Position numbers and translations under genes: made by a program
The notes under the pieces: generated by a model
What the model was told of the DNA's origin: nothing
What the model saw: the letters and a program-made list of their open reading frames with translations, nothing else
Databases searched by the model: none
Shown: positions 1-8,544 of the stretch, piece by piece
Position numbering within the stretch: position 1 is the stretch's first letter
Layout: every line of letters begins with the position of its first letter
Source of the DNA: Acidimicrobiia bacterium
Lineage (GTDB): Bacteria > Actinomycetota > Acidimicrobiia > Acidimicrobiales > Bin134
Length of the DNA stretch: 64,000 bases
Assembly: GCA_022822905.1 (NCBI GenBank)
Contig: JAJDYE010000036.1
Location: forward strand, 1-64,000
Direction: 5' to 3'

Positions 1-176
1 GCCGAGTCGCCGACCGTGGCAACCGTCAAGTCAGCGCTGCCGGTGGTGGGGATGGTGACAGTGCGCGAGCCCGGCGACACACCGAAATCGCCCGCCACCG
101 CAACCGCCACCGTCACATCCAACCCCGCCGACGGCGCCGGAACCGCAGTGAGGGTGAAGGTGGCGCCGCCTCCCTC
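1..176 (-). repeat. Near-identical copy of 571-746 within the protease gene
   Basis: Bases 1-176 match 571-746 (offset 570) with only three differences, at positions 1, 6 and 97. Both copies encode the same part of a Calx-beta-like repeat. The other Calx-beta repeats of this gene (1261-1480, 1561-1790) are similar in protein but clearly diverged in DNA, so this pair is a recent duplication or has been homogenised by conversion. Confidence 0.9.
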
Positions 177-3100
177 ATCGATGTCGGCGCCCGCGGCGAT
201 GCTGACCTCCGGCGGCGGGACATGGCAGCCCATGGCGGCGTTGATCGGCGTCCAGCCCGGCCACGACTTGCCGTCGCTGAACGTCCTCACCGCCCCAGGG
301 GTCGTCGAACCAGGCGCAGCGCCGCCCGGCGGCGCCGGCAACGGATCAGCACCCAGATACGCCAGAATCTGCCAGAACAACGTCTCGCTGCCGCCGCCAT
401 TGTCGGCATGCCACGCGAACGCGGAGCGGGCCCGGCTGATGGCATCCGCAGCGTCACACACCGGATCGTCATCATCAGCCACCGCGACAGACGCCGACCC
501 CGCCGTCGCAGACACCGCATAGCCAGCGCCCGAACTGACCGTCGCAGACACCGACCCATCCGCCTCATCAACCGAATCGCCGACCGTGGCAACCGTCAAG
601 TCAGCGCTGCCGGTGGTGGGGATGGTGACAGTGCGCGAGCCCGGCGACACACCGAAATCGCCCGCCGCCGCAACCGCCACCGTCACATCCAACCCCGCCG
701 ACGGCGCCGGAACCGCAGTGAGGGTGAAGGTGGCGCCGCCTCCCTCGGTCACATCAGCCCCCGCCGCAATGCTGACCTTCGGCGTTGCTGCCACCGTGCC
801 AATGCCACTGACATCCAAGGTGAAGCTCCCAATCCTGGCGCGGAAAGCCGTCGCCGCCTCAATGGTGTACCAGCCAGCCGGGAGCGGCTCTCGGATGAGA
901 GCGTCATAAATGCCGGGCCCGCCGAATTGGTTCTGGTGCAGAGCTTGGCCTCGCCAGACATCCTTGCCCCTGCGCAGGTAGAGGCGGGTGTCCCGGCGCG
1001 ACTTCAACTCGATGGTGACGGTGCTCCGTTCAGTGAGTTCAAAGGCATAGAACCGTGCGGTAAAGAAGCGTGTATTGGGCTTGCGCCGCTCATCGGAGAG
1101 GCAAGCGCTGCTCCAACTGCCTGTAGAGGTGCCGTCGACTGTCAGGTGTTCGAAACAAGAATCAGCAGGCGTCGCGTCCTTGACGCTGACAGAGGCTGCA
1201 CTTGCTGATGCTGACACCGTGTAGTCGGTGCCTGTGCTGAGTGTGGCGGTGACGGAGCCGTCGGCTTCCTTTACGGAGTCGCGTGTCGTGGCAACGCTCA
1301 ATGTTGCGCTGCCCGACGTCGGGATGGTGACAGTCTGCGATCTTGGCGTCACCCCGAAGTCACCTACATTCGTGATCGCGACGCTCACCGGGAGTGCTGC
1401 CGCCGGTACCGGAGCAGCAGTCACTGTGAACACCGCATCGCCGCCCTCGGTGACACCGCCACCGGCTGCGATGCTGACCTCGGGCGCATCGTTATCGGCG
1501 ACTGCGATGGTGGCTGAGCCTGCGGCTGCGGAGATGGTGTAGCCGCTGTCTTCGTTGATAGTCGCGGTGACCGTGCCGTCGGCCTCGTCGATACCGTCGT
1601 CAGTCGTCGCCACGGCGATAGTGGCGCTGCCCGACGTGGGGATCGTGACGGTTTGCGAGCCCGGAGAGACACCGAAGTCGCCCGTCGCTGTGACCGCTAC
1701 AGTCACATCCAAAGCAGCTGGCGGCGCGGGATCGGCCGTCACAGTGAAAGTCGCGTTGTTGCCCTCGGCGATGTCGGCGCCGGGTGCAATGCTCATCTCA
1801 GACACCGCCAGCAGCCCGCCGGACGCCGCCAGCGTGAACGCGCCGGTCTGCCCTGTTGCCGCGGTGGTGGCCTCTATTGTGTAGGTGCCCGGGGCCAGCG
1901 ATTCGCTGATGCGGGCGTCGGCGCCGGTGCCGCTGTTGTCGTCGGTGTGCAGCGCCGCGCCTTTCTGGTTGTTGTAGCCGTTTCGCAGGTACAGGTAGCC
2001 GTCGACGCTGGAGGAGAGGTCGATCGTCACCGTCGACTGCTGCGGGATAGTGAAGGTGTAGTGCCGGCTCGACTTCTGCGTGTGGACCGCCGACGTGCAA
2101 TTCGCGGTCCAGGTGCCTGACACTGTGCTGTCGCCGTCGAGGTGGTCGACGCAGCCGAGCGGCGGCAGCTGCGCGAAGCCGTGTCCCCAGGTGTTGTTGG
2201 GGTAGGGGTTGCCGCGCGGCACGGCGTGCGTCTTGAGGTACTCGGCGGTCTTCGCGGGAGTGAACGCGGGGTTCTGCTGTCGGACCAGAGCGGCCAGGCC
2301 GGCGACATGCGGCGCGGCATAGCTGGTTCCGAACTGGGCGAAGGAGAAGATGACGCGGGAGGAGATGTGGGTGCTCACGGCCACATAGCCGTCCGCGCCC
2401 ACGATGTCGGGCTTGGTGCGGCCGTCGGGAGTCGGCCCGAGGCTGCTGTAGCTTCGGATGTCGCTGCTGGCGGTTGAAGCGGCGCCGACGGCCAGCATCC
2501 CGGTGTGGGGGCTGTCGGCCGGGCTGAACATGCTGTGGCCGGAGGTGGTGTGGGCGAGCGAGCCGAACGTGCCCATCTGGATCCAGCCCGGCGCCGCGCC
2601 GCTGACCTTTTTGACCACGAATGCGTATGTGCCGGCGTGGGGGGCCGTGAACTCCTTGAATTCGTACGGGTAGCTGTTCGGGCCGCCTTTCTGCTCGTCG
2701 TTCAAGTTGTCGACCACTTGCTCCTGCGCGGTGCCGGGATTCTCGACAACCAGCAGCGCCAAGTCTTTGCTCGATGTGCCCCACGCATCATCCCAGCGCA
2801 TGAACACCGCTGGCTTGGTCTGACCGGCGTCCAAGGTGAACTCCTGGTACTCATCTCCGGTCGCCCACTCGTGAATGTTGTCGTTGTCGGCATCGGTGAA
2901 CGCACCGAACCAAGTCTTGCCGTTGTAGTTGCCGGCGGAGTTAACCCACACAATGCCGTTGTCCGCCGCCCACTTGACCGTGTTCAACGGACTCGGGTTC
3001 ACCGGAGTGGTGCCGTCGGCGGCGCCGTGGTAGCTCCACGACGCCGCATAGACGATCACCCCGACCCCCTGGTTCCTCATCCACTCCACCGACCGCTGCA

Positions 3101-3959
3101 AATCGCCCCAAGTGGAGGGATTGGAGATGTACAGGCCGGCGTCGGGCGCCACATCCATCACTGTCGCGGCCACAGACAGGCCGTGGCTGTCGCCGCCTGC
3201 TTTGGCGCAGTCGTCGATGTCGCCGGTCGCCAAGGCCACCGCCTTGTAGCAGCGCCCCACCACAGTGGCGGGCAGATCACCGCTGGCCATGGCCGCGCGC
3301 AAGCCCGTGAAGCCGTCCCTGGTGGTTGCACCCGACGAGGCGTCGATCACGCCGATCTTCACGCCGGCGCCGGTGACGCCCGCGTTGTGCCATGCGCCGG
3401 CCAGGTGTGCGGCGACGCCGCCGCTGGTATCGCGGCCCCTGTCCTTGTGCGGCTCGGCGAGCTCCCGGGCCCACGTGAGGCCGGGGATTCGCGCCAGAGC
3501 GGCCAGCGCGGCAGGGGGCACGAACGCCTCTATATAGCCGTCGAACACGTTGCGCACATCGCCGCCGACGGCCGCGATCGCATCGACCACCCGCTCGGAA
3601 TCGCCGTCGAAAGTGATCGAAAGCCCGATCATCAACACCGCGTAGCCGCCGGTATCGCTGGAGTTGCCGGCGCCGCTGGAGTTGGCGGGGATGTGAGGCG
3701 TCGCGGGGACACCGCCCAAGCGGTCGGCGGCTGCCTGACCGGCCAGCGCGCTGAGATGCGACCCGAGCACGGGATAGGCCAAACCGCCCCCGTCGCCCAA
3801 ATCAACGTCGATCAAACCCTCCCCGACGCCGCCTTGGGCAGCGCCGCCTTGGGCAGCGCCGCCTTGGGCCAGCACAGGCGCGTTCTGCACAACCGCCAAA
3901 CCCATCGATGCCACCAGCCAGGCGACGAGAACCACCGGCAGATATCGGCACTTCAACAC
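1..3959 (-). CDS. Secreted subtilisin-like serine protease (S8) with PPC-like and Calx-beta repeats, partial
   Basis: Reads without a stop from a GTG at 3959 to the left edge, so the C-terminus is missing. The N-terminus is a signal peptide (about residues 1-32), then an Ala/Gly/Gln repeat and a propeptide-like stretch. The catalytic triad is visible: Asp206 (KIGVIDAS), His259 (DSHGLS) and Ser546 (GTSYAAPHVAG), with an SAGN oxyanion motif. After the protease domain come a beta-rich PPC-like domain (near 1840-2080), Calx-beta-like repeats with AxGxxxxEG starts, a second PPC-like domain (near 790-1060), further Calx-beta repeats, and an inserted module of about 85 residues (near 215-465) ending in WPGWTPIN. 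Predicted to be exported and to hydrolyse proteins outside the cell. An in-frame TGA just upstream limits the start to GTG 3959, TTG 3956 or CTG 3968; no clear ribosome site was seen. Confidence 0.88.
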   Translation of the reverse strand, partial: MLKCRYLPVVLVAWLVASMGLAVVQNAPVLAQGGAAQGGAAQGGVGEGLIDVDLGDGGGLAYPVLGSHLSALAGQAAADRLGGVPATPHIPANSSGAGNSSDTGGYAVLMIGLSITFDGDSERVVDAIAAVGGDVRNVFDGYIEAFVPPAALAALARIPGLTWARELAEPHKDRGRDTSGGVAAHLAGAWHNAGVTGAGVKIGVIDASSGATTRDGFTGLRAAMASGDLPATVVGRCYKAVALATGDIDDCAKAGGDSHGLSVAATVMDVAPDAGLYISNPSTWGDLQRSVEWMRNQGVGVIVYAASWSYHGAADGTTPVNPSPLNTVKWAADNGIVWVNSAGNYNGKTWFGAFTDADNDNIHEWATGDEYQEFTLDAGQTKPAVFMRWDDAWGTSSKDLALLVVENPGTAQEQVVDNLNDEQKGGPNSYPYEFKEFTAPHAGTYAFVVKKVSGAAPGWIQMGTFGSLAHTTSGHSMFSPADSPHTGMLAVGAASTASSDIRSYSSLGPTPDGRTKPDIVGADGYVAVSTHISSRVIFSFAQFGTSYAAPHVAGLAALVRQQNPAFTPAKTAEYLKTHAVPRGNPYPNNTWGHGFAQLPPLGCVDHLDGDSTVSGTWTANCTSAVHTQKSSRHYTFTIPQQSTVTIDLSSSVDGYLYLRNGYNNQKGAALHTDDNSGTGADARISESLAPGTYTIEATTAATGQTGAFTLAASGGLLAVSEMSIAPGADIAEGNNATFTVTADPAPPAALDVTVAVTATGDFGVSPGSQTVTIPTSGSATIAVATTDDGIDEADGTVTATINEDSGYTISAAAGSATIAVADNDAPEVSIAAGGGVTEGGDAVFTVTAAPVPAAALPVSVAITNVGDFGVTPRSQTVTIPTSGSATLSVATTRDSVKEADGSVTATLSTGTDYTVSASASAASVSVKDATPADSCFEHLTVDGTSTGSWSSACLSDERRKPNTRFFTARFYAFELTERSTVTIELKSRRDTRLYLRRGKDVWRGQALHQNQFGGPGIYDALIREPLPAGWYTIEAATAFRARIGSFTLDVSGIGTVAATPKVSIAAGADVTEGGGATFTLTAVPAPSAGLDVTVAVAAAGDFGVSPGSRTVTIPTTGSADLTVATVGDSVDEADGSVSATVSSGAGYAVSATAGSASVAVADDDDPVCDAADAISRARSAFAWHADNGGGSETLFWQILAYLGADPLPAPPGGAAPGSTTPGAVRTFSDGKSWPGWTPINAAMGCHVPPPEVSIAAGADIDEGGGATFTLTAVPAPSAGLDVTVAVAVAGDFGVSPGSRTVTIPTTGSADLTVATVGDS
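571..746 (-). repeat. Second copy of the 176-base Calx-beta repeat unit
   Basis: Partner of the repeat at 1-176; the two are separated by the inserted 85-residue module and part of another beta repeat. The match ends sharply at 746, after which the sequences differ. Confidence 0.9.
3828..3869 (-). repeat. 15-base tandem repeat encoding Gln-Gly-Gly-Ala-Ala
   Basis: The unit gccgccttgggcagc occurs twice perfectly and a third time over 12 bases. It encodes QGGAAQGGAAQGG just after the predicted signal peptide of the protease. It keeps the reading frame, so copy-number change would lengthen or shorten a linker without breaking the gene. Confidence 0.85.
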
Positions 3960-4215
3960 GACGCAACCCAGTATCGCATCAGGGGCTCAGTGTAACGGTT
4001 GGAGGGGGTATGCCCTCGTGCCCCGCACCCGCGGAACCGGCTGGCCGCAGCGTTGTGAACGTCGTAAATGTCCATGTTGATGCTTCCCATGAACCCCTGC
4101 CGACTAAAACAGGATTACCTGCAAGGCCATTTCCCTGGAAAATTCGCGGCCCTTGCGGTTGACGGCATATGAGGGCGGGTGATTGCCCGGTTCCATCGGG
4201 GCGTAGGCTGCGAGG

Positions 4216-5406
4216 GTGAAGTTCGGCGTTTTCTATGAGCATCAACTGCCGAGGCCTTGGCAGCCCGGCGACGAGCAGCGGTTGCTGCACGAAGCCCTTG
4301 AGCAGGTGGAGCTGGCCGACTGGCTGGGGTATGACTACGCCTGGGAGGTGGAGCACCACTTCTTGGAGGAGTACTCGCACTCATCGGCCCCCGAGGTGTT
4401 CTTGGCCGCGGCCAGCCAGCGCACCGAGCAGATCAGGCTGGGCCACGGCATCGTGCAGATGCCACCCAAGTACAACCATCCGGCCCGGGTGGCCGAGCGC
4501 ATCGCCACGCTCGACCTCATATCCAACGGCCGGGTGGATTTTGGCACCGGCGAGTCGTCGGCCGCGGTGGAATTGGGCGGGTTCAACATCGAGCACGCCG
4601 ACAAGCGCCCGGCGTGGGCCGAGGCCACCGAGCAGTGCTGCAACATGATGGTGATGGAGCCCTACCCGGGGTTCGAGGGCGAGTACTTCTCGATGCCGTG
4701 CCGCAACGTGGTGCCCAAGCCGGCGCAGAAGCCCCACCCGCCGCTGTGGGTGGCATGCTCAAACCGGGAGACCATCAAGCTGGCGGCCCGGCTGGGCATG
4801 GGAGCGCTGACGTTCGCCTTCGTGGACCCCGACGAGGCCGCCCTTTGGGTCGACGACTACTACCGGATTCTCTCGGAGGAGTGCGTGCCCATCGGCCACA
4901 CCGTCAACGCCAACATCGCCATGGTGGTGGGATTGTCGATGCACCACGACCGAGACGAGGCCGAGCGCCGGGGCCTCGAAGGGTTCCATTTCTTCGGCCA
5001 CGGCCTGATCCACTACTACGCGGTGGGCCAGCACCAACCGGGCCGGACCAATGTTTGGGACAGCTTCCAAGAGACCAGGGAGTCATTTGAGGGGCTGGGG
5101 GAGACGCTGGGCATCGGAACCCCCGATCAGGTGACCCGCCAGCTCCAGGGCTATGCCGATGTCGGCGTAGATCAGGTGATGTTCATCCAGCAGTCGGGCC
5201 GCAACCGCCACGACCACATCTGCCAGTCGCTGGAGATGTTCGCCAAAGAGGTCATGCCCGCCCTCAAAGAGGGCGAAGACGAGCGGGAGGCGGCCAAAGC
5301 CGAGCGCCTCGCCCCCCACATCGAGGCCGCCCTGGCCCGTCGCACTCCCATGCCCCCCCTCGCCGATGAGGAGATCCCTGTGGTTGACGCCCTGGGGACT
5401 TCCTGA
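4216..5406 (+). CDS. LLM-class flavin-dependent oxidoreductase
   Basis: Luciferase-like monooxygenase of 396 residues. The N-terminus MKFGVFYEHQLPRPW, the EVEHHF segment near residue 42, the GHGIVQMPP strand and the RVDFGTGESS loop are typical of the TIM-barrel family that uses FMNH2 or F420H2. These enzymes oxidise or reduce small organic substrates in the cytoplasm; the substrate cannot be told here. A C-terminal tail of about 45 residues rich in Glu and Arg extends beyond the barrel. The GTG start at 4216 gives the conserved N-terminus. It stands alone, convergent with the SH3b gene downstream. Confidence 0.88.
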   Translation: MKFGVFYEHQLPRPWQPGDEQRLLHEALEQVELADWLGYDYAWEVEHHFLEEYSHSSAPEVFLAAASQRTEQIRLGHGIVQMPPKYNHPARVAERIATLDLISNGRVDFGTGESSAAVELGGFNIEHADKRPAWAEATEQCCNMMVMEPYPGFEGEYFSMPCRNVVPKPAQKPHPPLWVACSNRETIKLAARLGMGALTFAFVDPDEAALWVDDYYRILSEECVPIGHTVNANIAMVVGLSMHHDRDEAERRGLEGFHFFGHGLIHYYAVGQHQPGRTNVWDSFQETRESFEGLGETLGIGTPDQVTRQLQGYADVGVDQVMFIQQSGRNRHDHICQSLEMFAKEVMPALKEGEDEREAAKAERLAPHIEAALARRTPMPPLADEEIPVVDALGTS

Positions 5407-5440
5407 CAATCGCTTTTCCGACCTCTGAAAACCAGGCTGA

Positions 5441-5878
5441 TCAGCCCACCGGGGTCAAGTAGGCGGCGAAGACCCAGCCGTCGACGGTGGTAGAGCGGAT
5501 TTGTACCCAGGTGCCGCTGGTGGGGGACTCCACCACTTGGCCGGTGAGGGTGACGGTGGATCCCAGGTTGGCGGTGCCCAGCACCTGATGAGCGGTGGAG
5601 GGGCCGGCTCGGATGTTGAGCGCGGAGGGCACGTCGAACACCGTCCAGTGGGTGTCGGGGGGATAGCGGGGATCGATCTCCAAGTCGACCGCCACCGGCG
5701 CAGGCGGGGGTGCCTCGGTGGGAGTGGGGGTGGGCTCGGGGGTGGACTCGGGCTCGGGCTCTTCCGATTCGATGGTCACCCAATCGAGTCCCCAAGTGGA
5801 CACGATGCCGGCCAAGGAAAGGGCGACAAAGGCCAGTCCGGCCGCTACCAAGCAAGCGATGATCGCCCGTAGGCCCAC
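5441..5878 (-). CDS. Membrane-anchored or secreted SH3b-domain protein
   Basis: A 145-residue protein: a hydrophobic segment at about residues 4-27, a Pro/Glu/Thr-rich linker (about 36-64, PTPTPTEAPPPAP) and a C-terminal bacterial SH3 domain with the ALNIRAGPS and DGWVFAAYL motifs. SH3b domains usually bind cell-wall peptides, so it probably sits outside the membrane facing the wall. The GTG start shares one base with the stop of the upstream enoyl-CoA hydratase (TAGTG), so the two are translationally coupled, although no functional link is obvious. Confidence 0.8.
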   Translation of the reverse strand: MGLRAIIACLVAAGLAFVALSLAGIVSTWGLDWVTIESEEPEPESTPEPTPTPTEAPPPAPVAVDLEIDPRYPPDTHWTVFDVPSALNIRAGPSTAHQVLGTANLGSTVTLTGQVVESPTSGTWVQIRSTTVDGWVFAAYLTPVG

Positions 5879-6654
5879 TACCGGGCCTGCCAGTCGGGGG
5901 GACGGCCCTCGGCCCAGGCCGTCGTGCCCTCACCAGCGTCTTCGGTGGCCCCGGCCACTATCCGCATGGTCTCACCGAAGCGCACCGCCTCCACCCACGA
6001 CATGGTGCGAGTGCGGGTGGCCACCTCCTTGGTGGCCCGCACTGCTAGCGGCGCCGCGGCCACCAGTCGCTCCGCCAAGGATCGGGCCTCGTCCATCAGG
6101 CTCTCGTGGGGCACCACCCGCCAGGCCAGCCCCATCTCCCGGGCCCGGGCCGCGTCCACCCGCTCACCGGTCAACAGGAGCTCCATGGCATCGGCCCAAT
6201 CCACCTTGCGGGGCAGTCGTATGGCGCCCACGATGGTGGGCACGCCCAAGAGCACCTCAGGAAAGCCGAATGTGGCCTGGTCGCTGGCGATGAGGAAATC
6301 GCAGGCCAGCGCACCGGTGAGCCCGTAGCCCAGGCAGTGGCCGTTGACCGCGGCGATGGTCGGCTTGAACAGCTCCAAGCCCGACTCGAAAGAGTTGATG
6401 GTGGGCTTCTCCCAGAAGGTGCCCTCGAACACTCCTACCGATCCCTCGCCGTCGCGCATATCGGCCCCGGCGCAGAAGGCCCGGCCCGCTCCGGTGATGA
6501 TGGCCACCCAGGCTTCGTTGTCGCCCCGGAACCGGTACCACGCCTCGTTCAGGTCTTGGCGCAATTCGCCGTTGATGGCGTTGAGGGCCTTGGGGCGGTT
6601 GAGGGTGATTGTGGCCACGTGGCCGGTTAGCTCATACAGCACGGTGTCGGGCAT
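5878..6654 (-). CDS. Enoyl-CoA hydratase/isomerase family protein
   Basis: Crotonase-fold protein of 258 residues. The oxyanion-hole segment AFCAGADMRDG and the second loop NGHCLGYGLTGALACD are recognisable, and PEVLLGVPT follows the pattern of the family. The usual acidic catalytic residues are not clearly identifiable, so the exact reaction on an acyl-CoA thioester is open. I place the start at ATG 6654 because AGGAG lies six bases upstream; an ATG at 6684 would add ten residues with no ribosome site. Coupled by one base to the downstream SH3b gene. Confidence 0.85.
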   Translation of the reverse strand: MPDTVLYELTGHVATITLNRPKALNAINGELRQDLNEAWYRFRGDNEAWVAIITGAGRAFCAGADMRDGEGSVGVFEGTFWEKPTINSFESGLELFKPTIAAVNGHCLGYGLTGALACDFLIASDQATFGFPEVLLGVPTIVGAIRLPRKVDWADAMELLLTGERVDAARAREMGLAWRVVPHESLMDEARSLAERLVAAAPLAVRATKEVATRTRTMSWVEAVRFGETMRIVAGATEDAGEGTTAWAEGRPPDWQAR

Positions 6655-6759
6655 GGCTGACTCCTGTCCCTCAGGGGTTGGCATAGCGCCACATTAGGGG
6701 CGCTGTAGTGCCGCCTGGAGGTCGGACCAACACACTTACATCATCAACTAGGAAACTGT

Positions 6760-6777
6760 TATCATGAGCGGATGATA
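6760..6777. promoter_or_regulatory. Inverted repeat overlapping the vapB-like start, candidate operator
   Basis: TATCAT-N6-ATGATA is a perfect six-base inverted repeat whose right arm contains the ATG of the antitoxin gene (6772). Ribbon-helix-helix antitoxins commonly bind such short palindromes at their own promoters, so this is a plausible autoregulatory site. The sequence also fits a site controlling translation initiation; no experiment distinguishes these. Confidence 0.45.
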
Positions 6778-7035
6778 CGGACGCAGATCTCGCTCACTGA
6801 AGAACAAGCCAAACGCTTGCGAGCCCACTCGACGATCAAGGGGATTTCGCAGGCCGAGATCCTCCGCCAAGCCCTCAACGCCTACTTTGACCAGGACGAT
6901 CTGATCCGCTGGGTGGAACTGGCCCGGAATATCACTCCGGTATCCTCGGGTTATACCGACCTTGCCGAGAACCATGACGAGCATCTTGCCGAAATTTACT
7001 ACGAAGATATCCAAAGAGGTCTAGAAAACCTCTAA
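6772..7035 (+). CDS. vapB: Ribbon-helix-helix antitoxin, VapB/CopG type
   Basis: An 87-residue protein beginning MIRTQISLTEEQAKRLR, a beta strand followed by two helices (ISQAEILRQALNAYF), the standard ribbon-helix-helix DNA-binding fold at about residues 1-40. The acidic C-terminal half would wrap the toxin. It lies 12 bases upstream of a PIN-domain gene on the same strand, the normal antitoxin-toxin order. Expected to neutralise the toxin and repress its own promoter through the palindrome overlapping the start codon. Confidence 0.85.
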   Translation: MIRTQISLTEEQAKRLRAHSTIKGISQAEILRQALNAYFDQDDLIRWVELARNITPVSSGYTDLAENHDEHLAEIYYEDIQRGLENL

Positions 7036-7047
7036 TATTACTGAAAT

Positions 7048-7467
7048 ATGGCAGTATTCGTTCTGCTCGACTCGTCAGCACTGATTCCCCTGTTAGACGA
7101 CAACGATCTTCGTCATGTTGATGCGATGGCTTATTGGCATCGATTGCTCGACGGCATCAGGGCAGGCGAAACCGCGGCGATTACCCACTCCTTCGTGATG
7201 TCAGAGACAGTGTCATTGGTGCAGCGTCGCATGGGCATGGCTTCAGTGCGCCAGCTCAACGACCGAATTCTGAGACTGGCCCATATTGTGTGGGTGGACA
7301 AGGAGCTCTACGCCAGGGCGTTCGCAGCCATGATGGCCGCCAACCGCCGGAATGTGTCGCTGGTGGACTGGACATCGTTCGAGCTAATGCGCAGCCGCGG
7401 CATCACCCACGCCCTAGCTTTCGACGCCCACTTCATCGAGCAGGGCTTCACGCTGCCCTGGGACTGA
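7048..7467 (+). CDS. vapC: PIN-domain ribonuclease toxin, VapC type
   Basis: A 139-residue PIN-domain protein. Four acidic residues expected to bind the active-site Mg2+ are present: Asp8 (LLDSSAL), Glu53 (MSETVSL), Asp107 (SLVDWTSFE) and Asp126 (ALAFDAHF). VapC toxins cleave tRNA or rRNA; the target is not predictable here. It follows the antitoxin by 12 bases and should be co-transcribed with it. Intact and full length, so probably active. Confidence 0.87.
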   Translation: MAVFVLLDSSALIPLLDDNDLRHVDAMAYWHRLLDGIRAGETAAITHSFVMSETVSLVQRRMGMASVRQLNDRILRLAHIVWVDKELYARAFAAMMAANRRNVSLVDWTSFELMRSRGITHALAFDAHFIEQGFTLPWD

Positions 7468-7579
7468 ATGCCCGCCCCTAGTCGGTCAGGCGTACTTGAC
7501 ATGTCTCTATCCCTACCATGTCAACGCCGCAGGCTCGCCGTGCTAGTACAGGGAGAGCAAAGGTCGAGGAGGAACGACG

Positions 7580-8521
7580 ATGGAAGGCCAGAAGATTCTG
7601 ATCACCGGGACCGCAGGGCAGATAGCCCTGCCCATGACCCGACACTTCGCCCAGAACAACGAGGTGTGGGGGCTGGCCCGATTCAGCCAGCCGGGATCTA
7701 AGGAGCAGGTGGAGGAGGCCGGGGCCATTCCCCACAAGGCTGATCTGGCCTCCGGCGAATTGAACGGGCTGCCCGACGATTTCGACTATGTGATCCACAT
7801 GGCTGCGTTCATGGCCGCCACCCCCGACTACGACTTCGCCCTCACCCAGAACGCCGAGGCCACCGGCCTGCTGATGGCGCACTGCCGCAACGCCAAGGGC
7901 TTTCTGCACGCCTCTACCGCCGCCGCGTACAAGAACAACGACGACCACACCTACGTCTACGCCGAGGGCGATCCGCTGGGCGACAGCGAGCAGCCCTATT
8001 CGGAGACCTACGGGGTGACCAAGATGGCCGCCGAGGCGGTGGCCCGGACGATGTGCCGGCTTTATGATCTGCCCACAGTGATCGGCCGCATCAACGTGGC
8101 CTACGGCCAAAACGGGGGGCTGCCCGCCATCTTGTTGGCCATGATGACCAACAACATGCCGGTGCCCCTTAAAGACTCGGAGCCCAACATGTTCTCCCCG
8201 GTCCACGAGAAAGACATGTGCGCCCACGCCGAGGCGTTCTTGGAGATGGCCACCGTGCCGGCCACCGTCGTCAACTGGGGCGGCGACGAGAACGTCAGCA
8301 TCGAGGACATGTGCCGGCGAATGGGAGCCCAGGTCGGGGTGGAGCCCAATTTCGAGTACTACCCGGTGGGCACCCACAGCCGGGCCTACGACAGCGACAA
8401 GCGCATCTCCATAACTGGGCCCTGCACGGTTTCGTGGGAGGACGGGATCGACGACATGGTGGCGGCGTGGGACCCAGAGCAGGGCAGCCGGATGATCGCC
8501 CGGCTCATGGGCGAGGGTTAG
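7580..8521 (+). CDS. NAD-dependent epimerase/dehydratase (extended SDR)
   Basis: Rossmann-fold protein of 313 residues: nucleotide loop ILITGTAGQIA near residue 6, substrate-side Ser/Thr in HASTAAAY, and the catalytic pair YGVTK near residue 148. Members act on sugar nucleotides, steroids or other alcohols; the substrate is unknown. A GAGGAGGAACG ribosome site lies just upstream of ATG 7580. It is followed after 23 bases by a CYP142-like P450, so it may act on the same compound, possibly as a hydroxysteroid-type dehydrogenase; that is inference. Confidence 0.82.
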   Translation: MEGQKILITGTAGQIALPMTRHFAQNNEVWGLARFSQPGSKEQVEEAGAIPHKADLASGELNGLPDDFDYVIHMAAFMAATPDYDFALTQNAEATGLLMAHCRNAKGFLHASTAAAYKNNDDHTYVYAEGDPLGDSEQPYSETYGVTKMAAEAVARTMCRLYDLPTVIGRINVAYGQNGGLPAILLAMMTNNMPVPLKDSEPNMFSPVHEKDMCAHAEAFLEMATVPATVVNWGGDENVSIEDMCRRMGAQVGVEPNFEYYPVGTHSRAYDSDKRISITGPCTVSWEDGIDDMVAAWDPEQGSRMIARLMGEG

Positions 8522-8544
8522 CAGCACGAGCACGAGGTAGAGCA

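Noticed and set aside
2505..3995. A 496-residue plus-strand ORF
   Set aside because: It is antisense to the protease, has low-complexity His/Arg-rich sequence and no motif. A shadow of high-GC coding on the other strand.
5435..5446. Palindrome GGCTGATCAGCC as a bidirectional terminator
   Set aside because: Six-base arms with no loop and no T-run on either side. Too weak to call.
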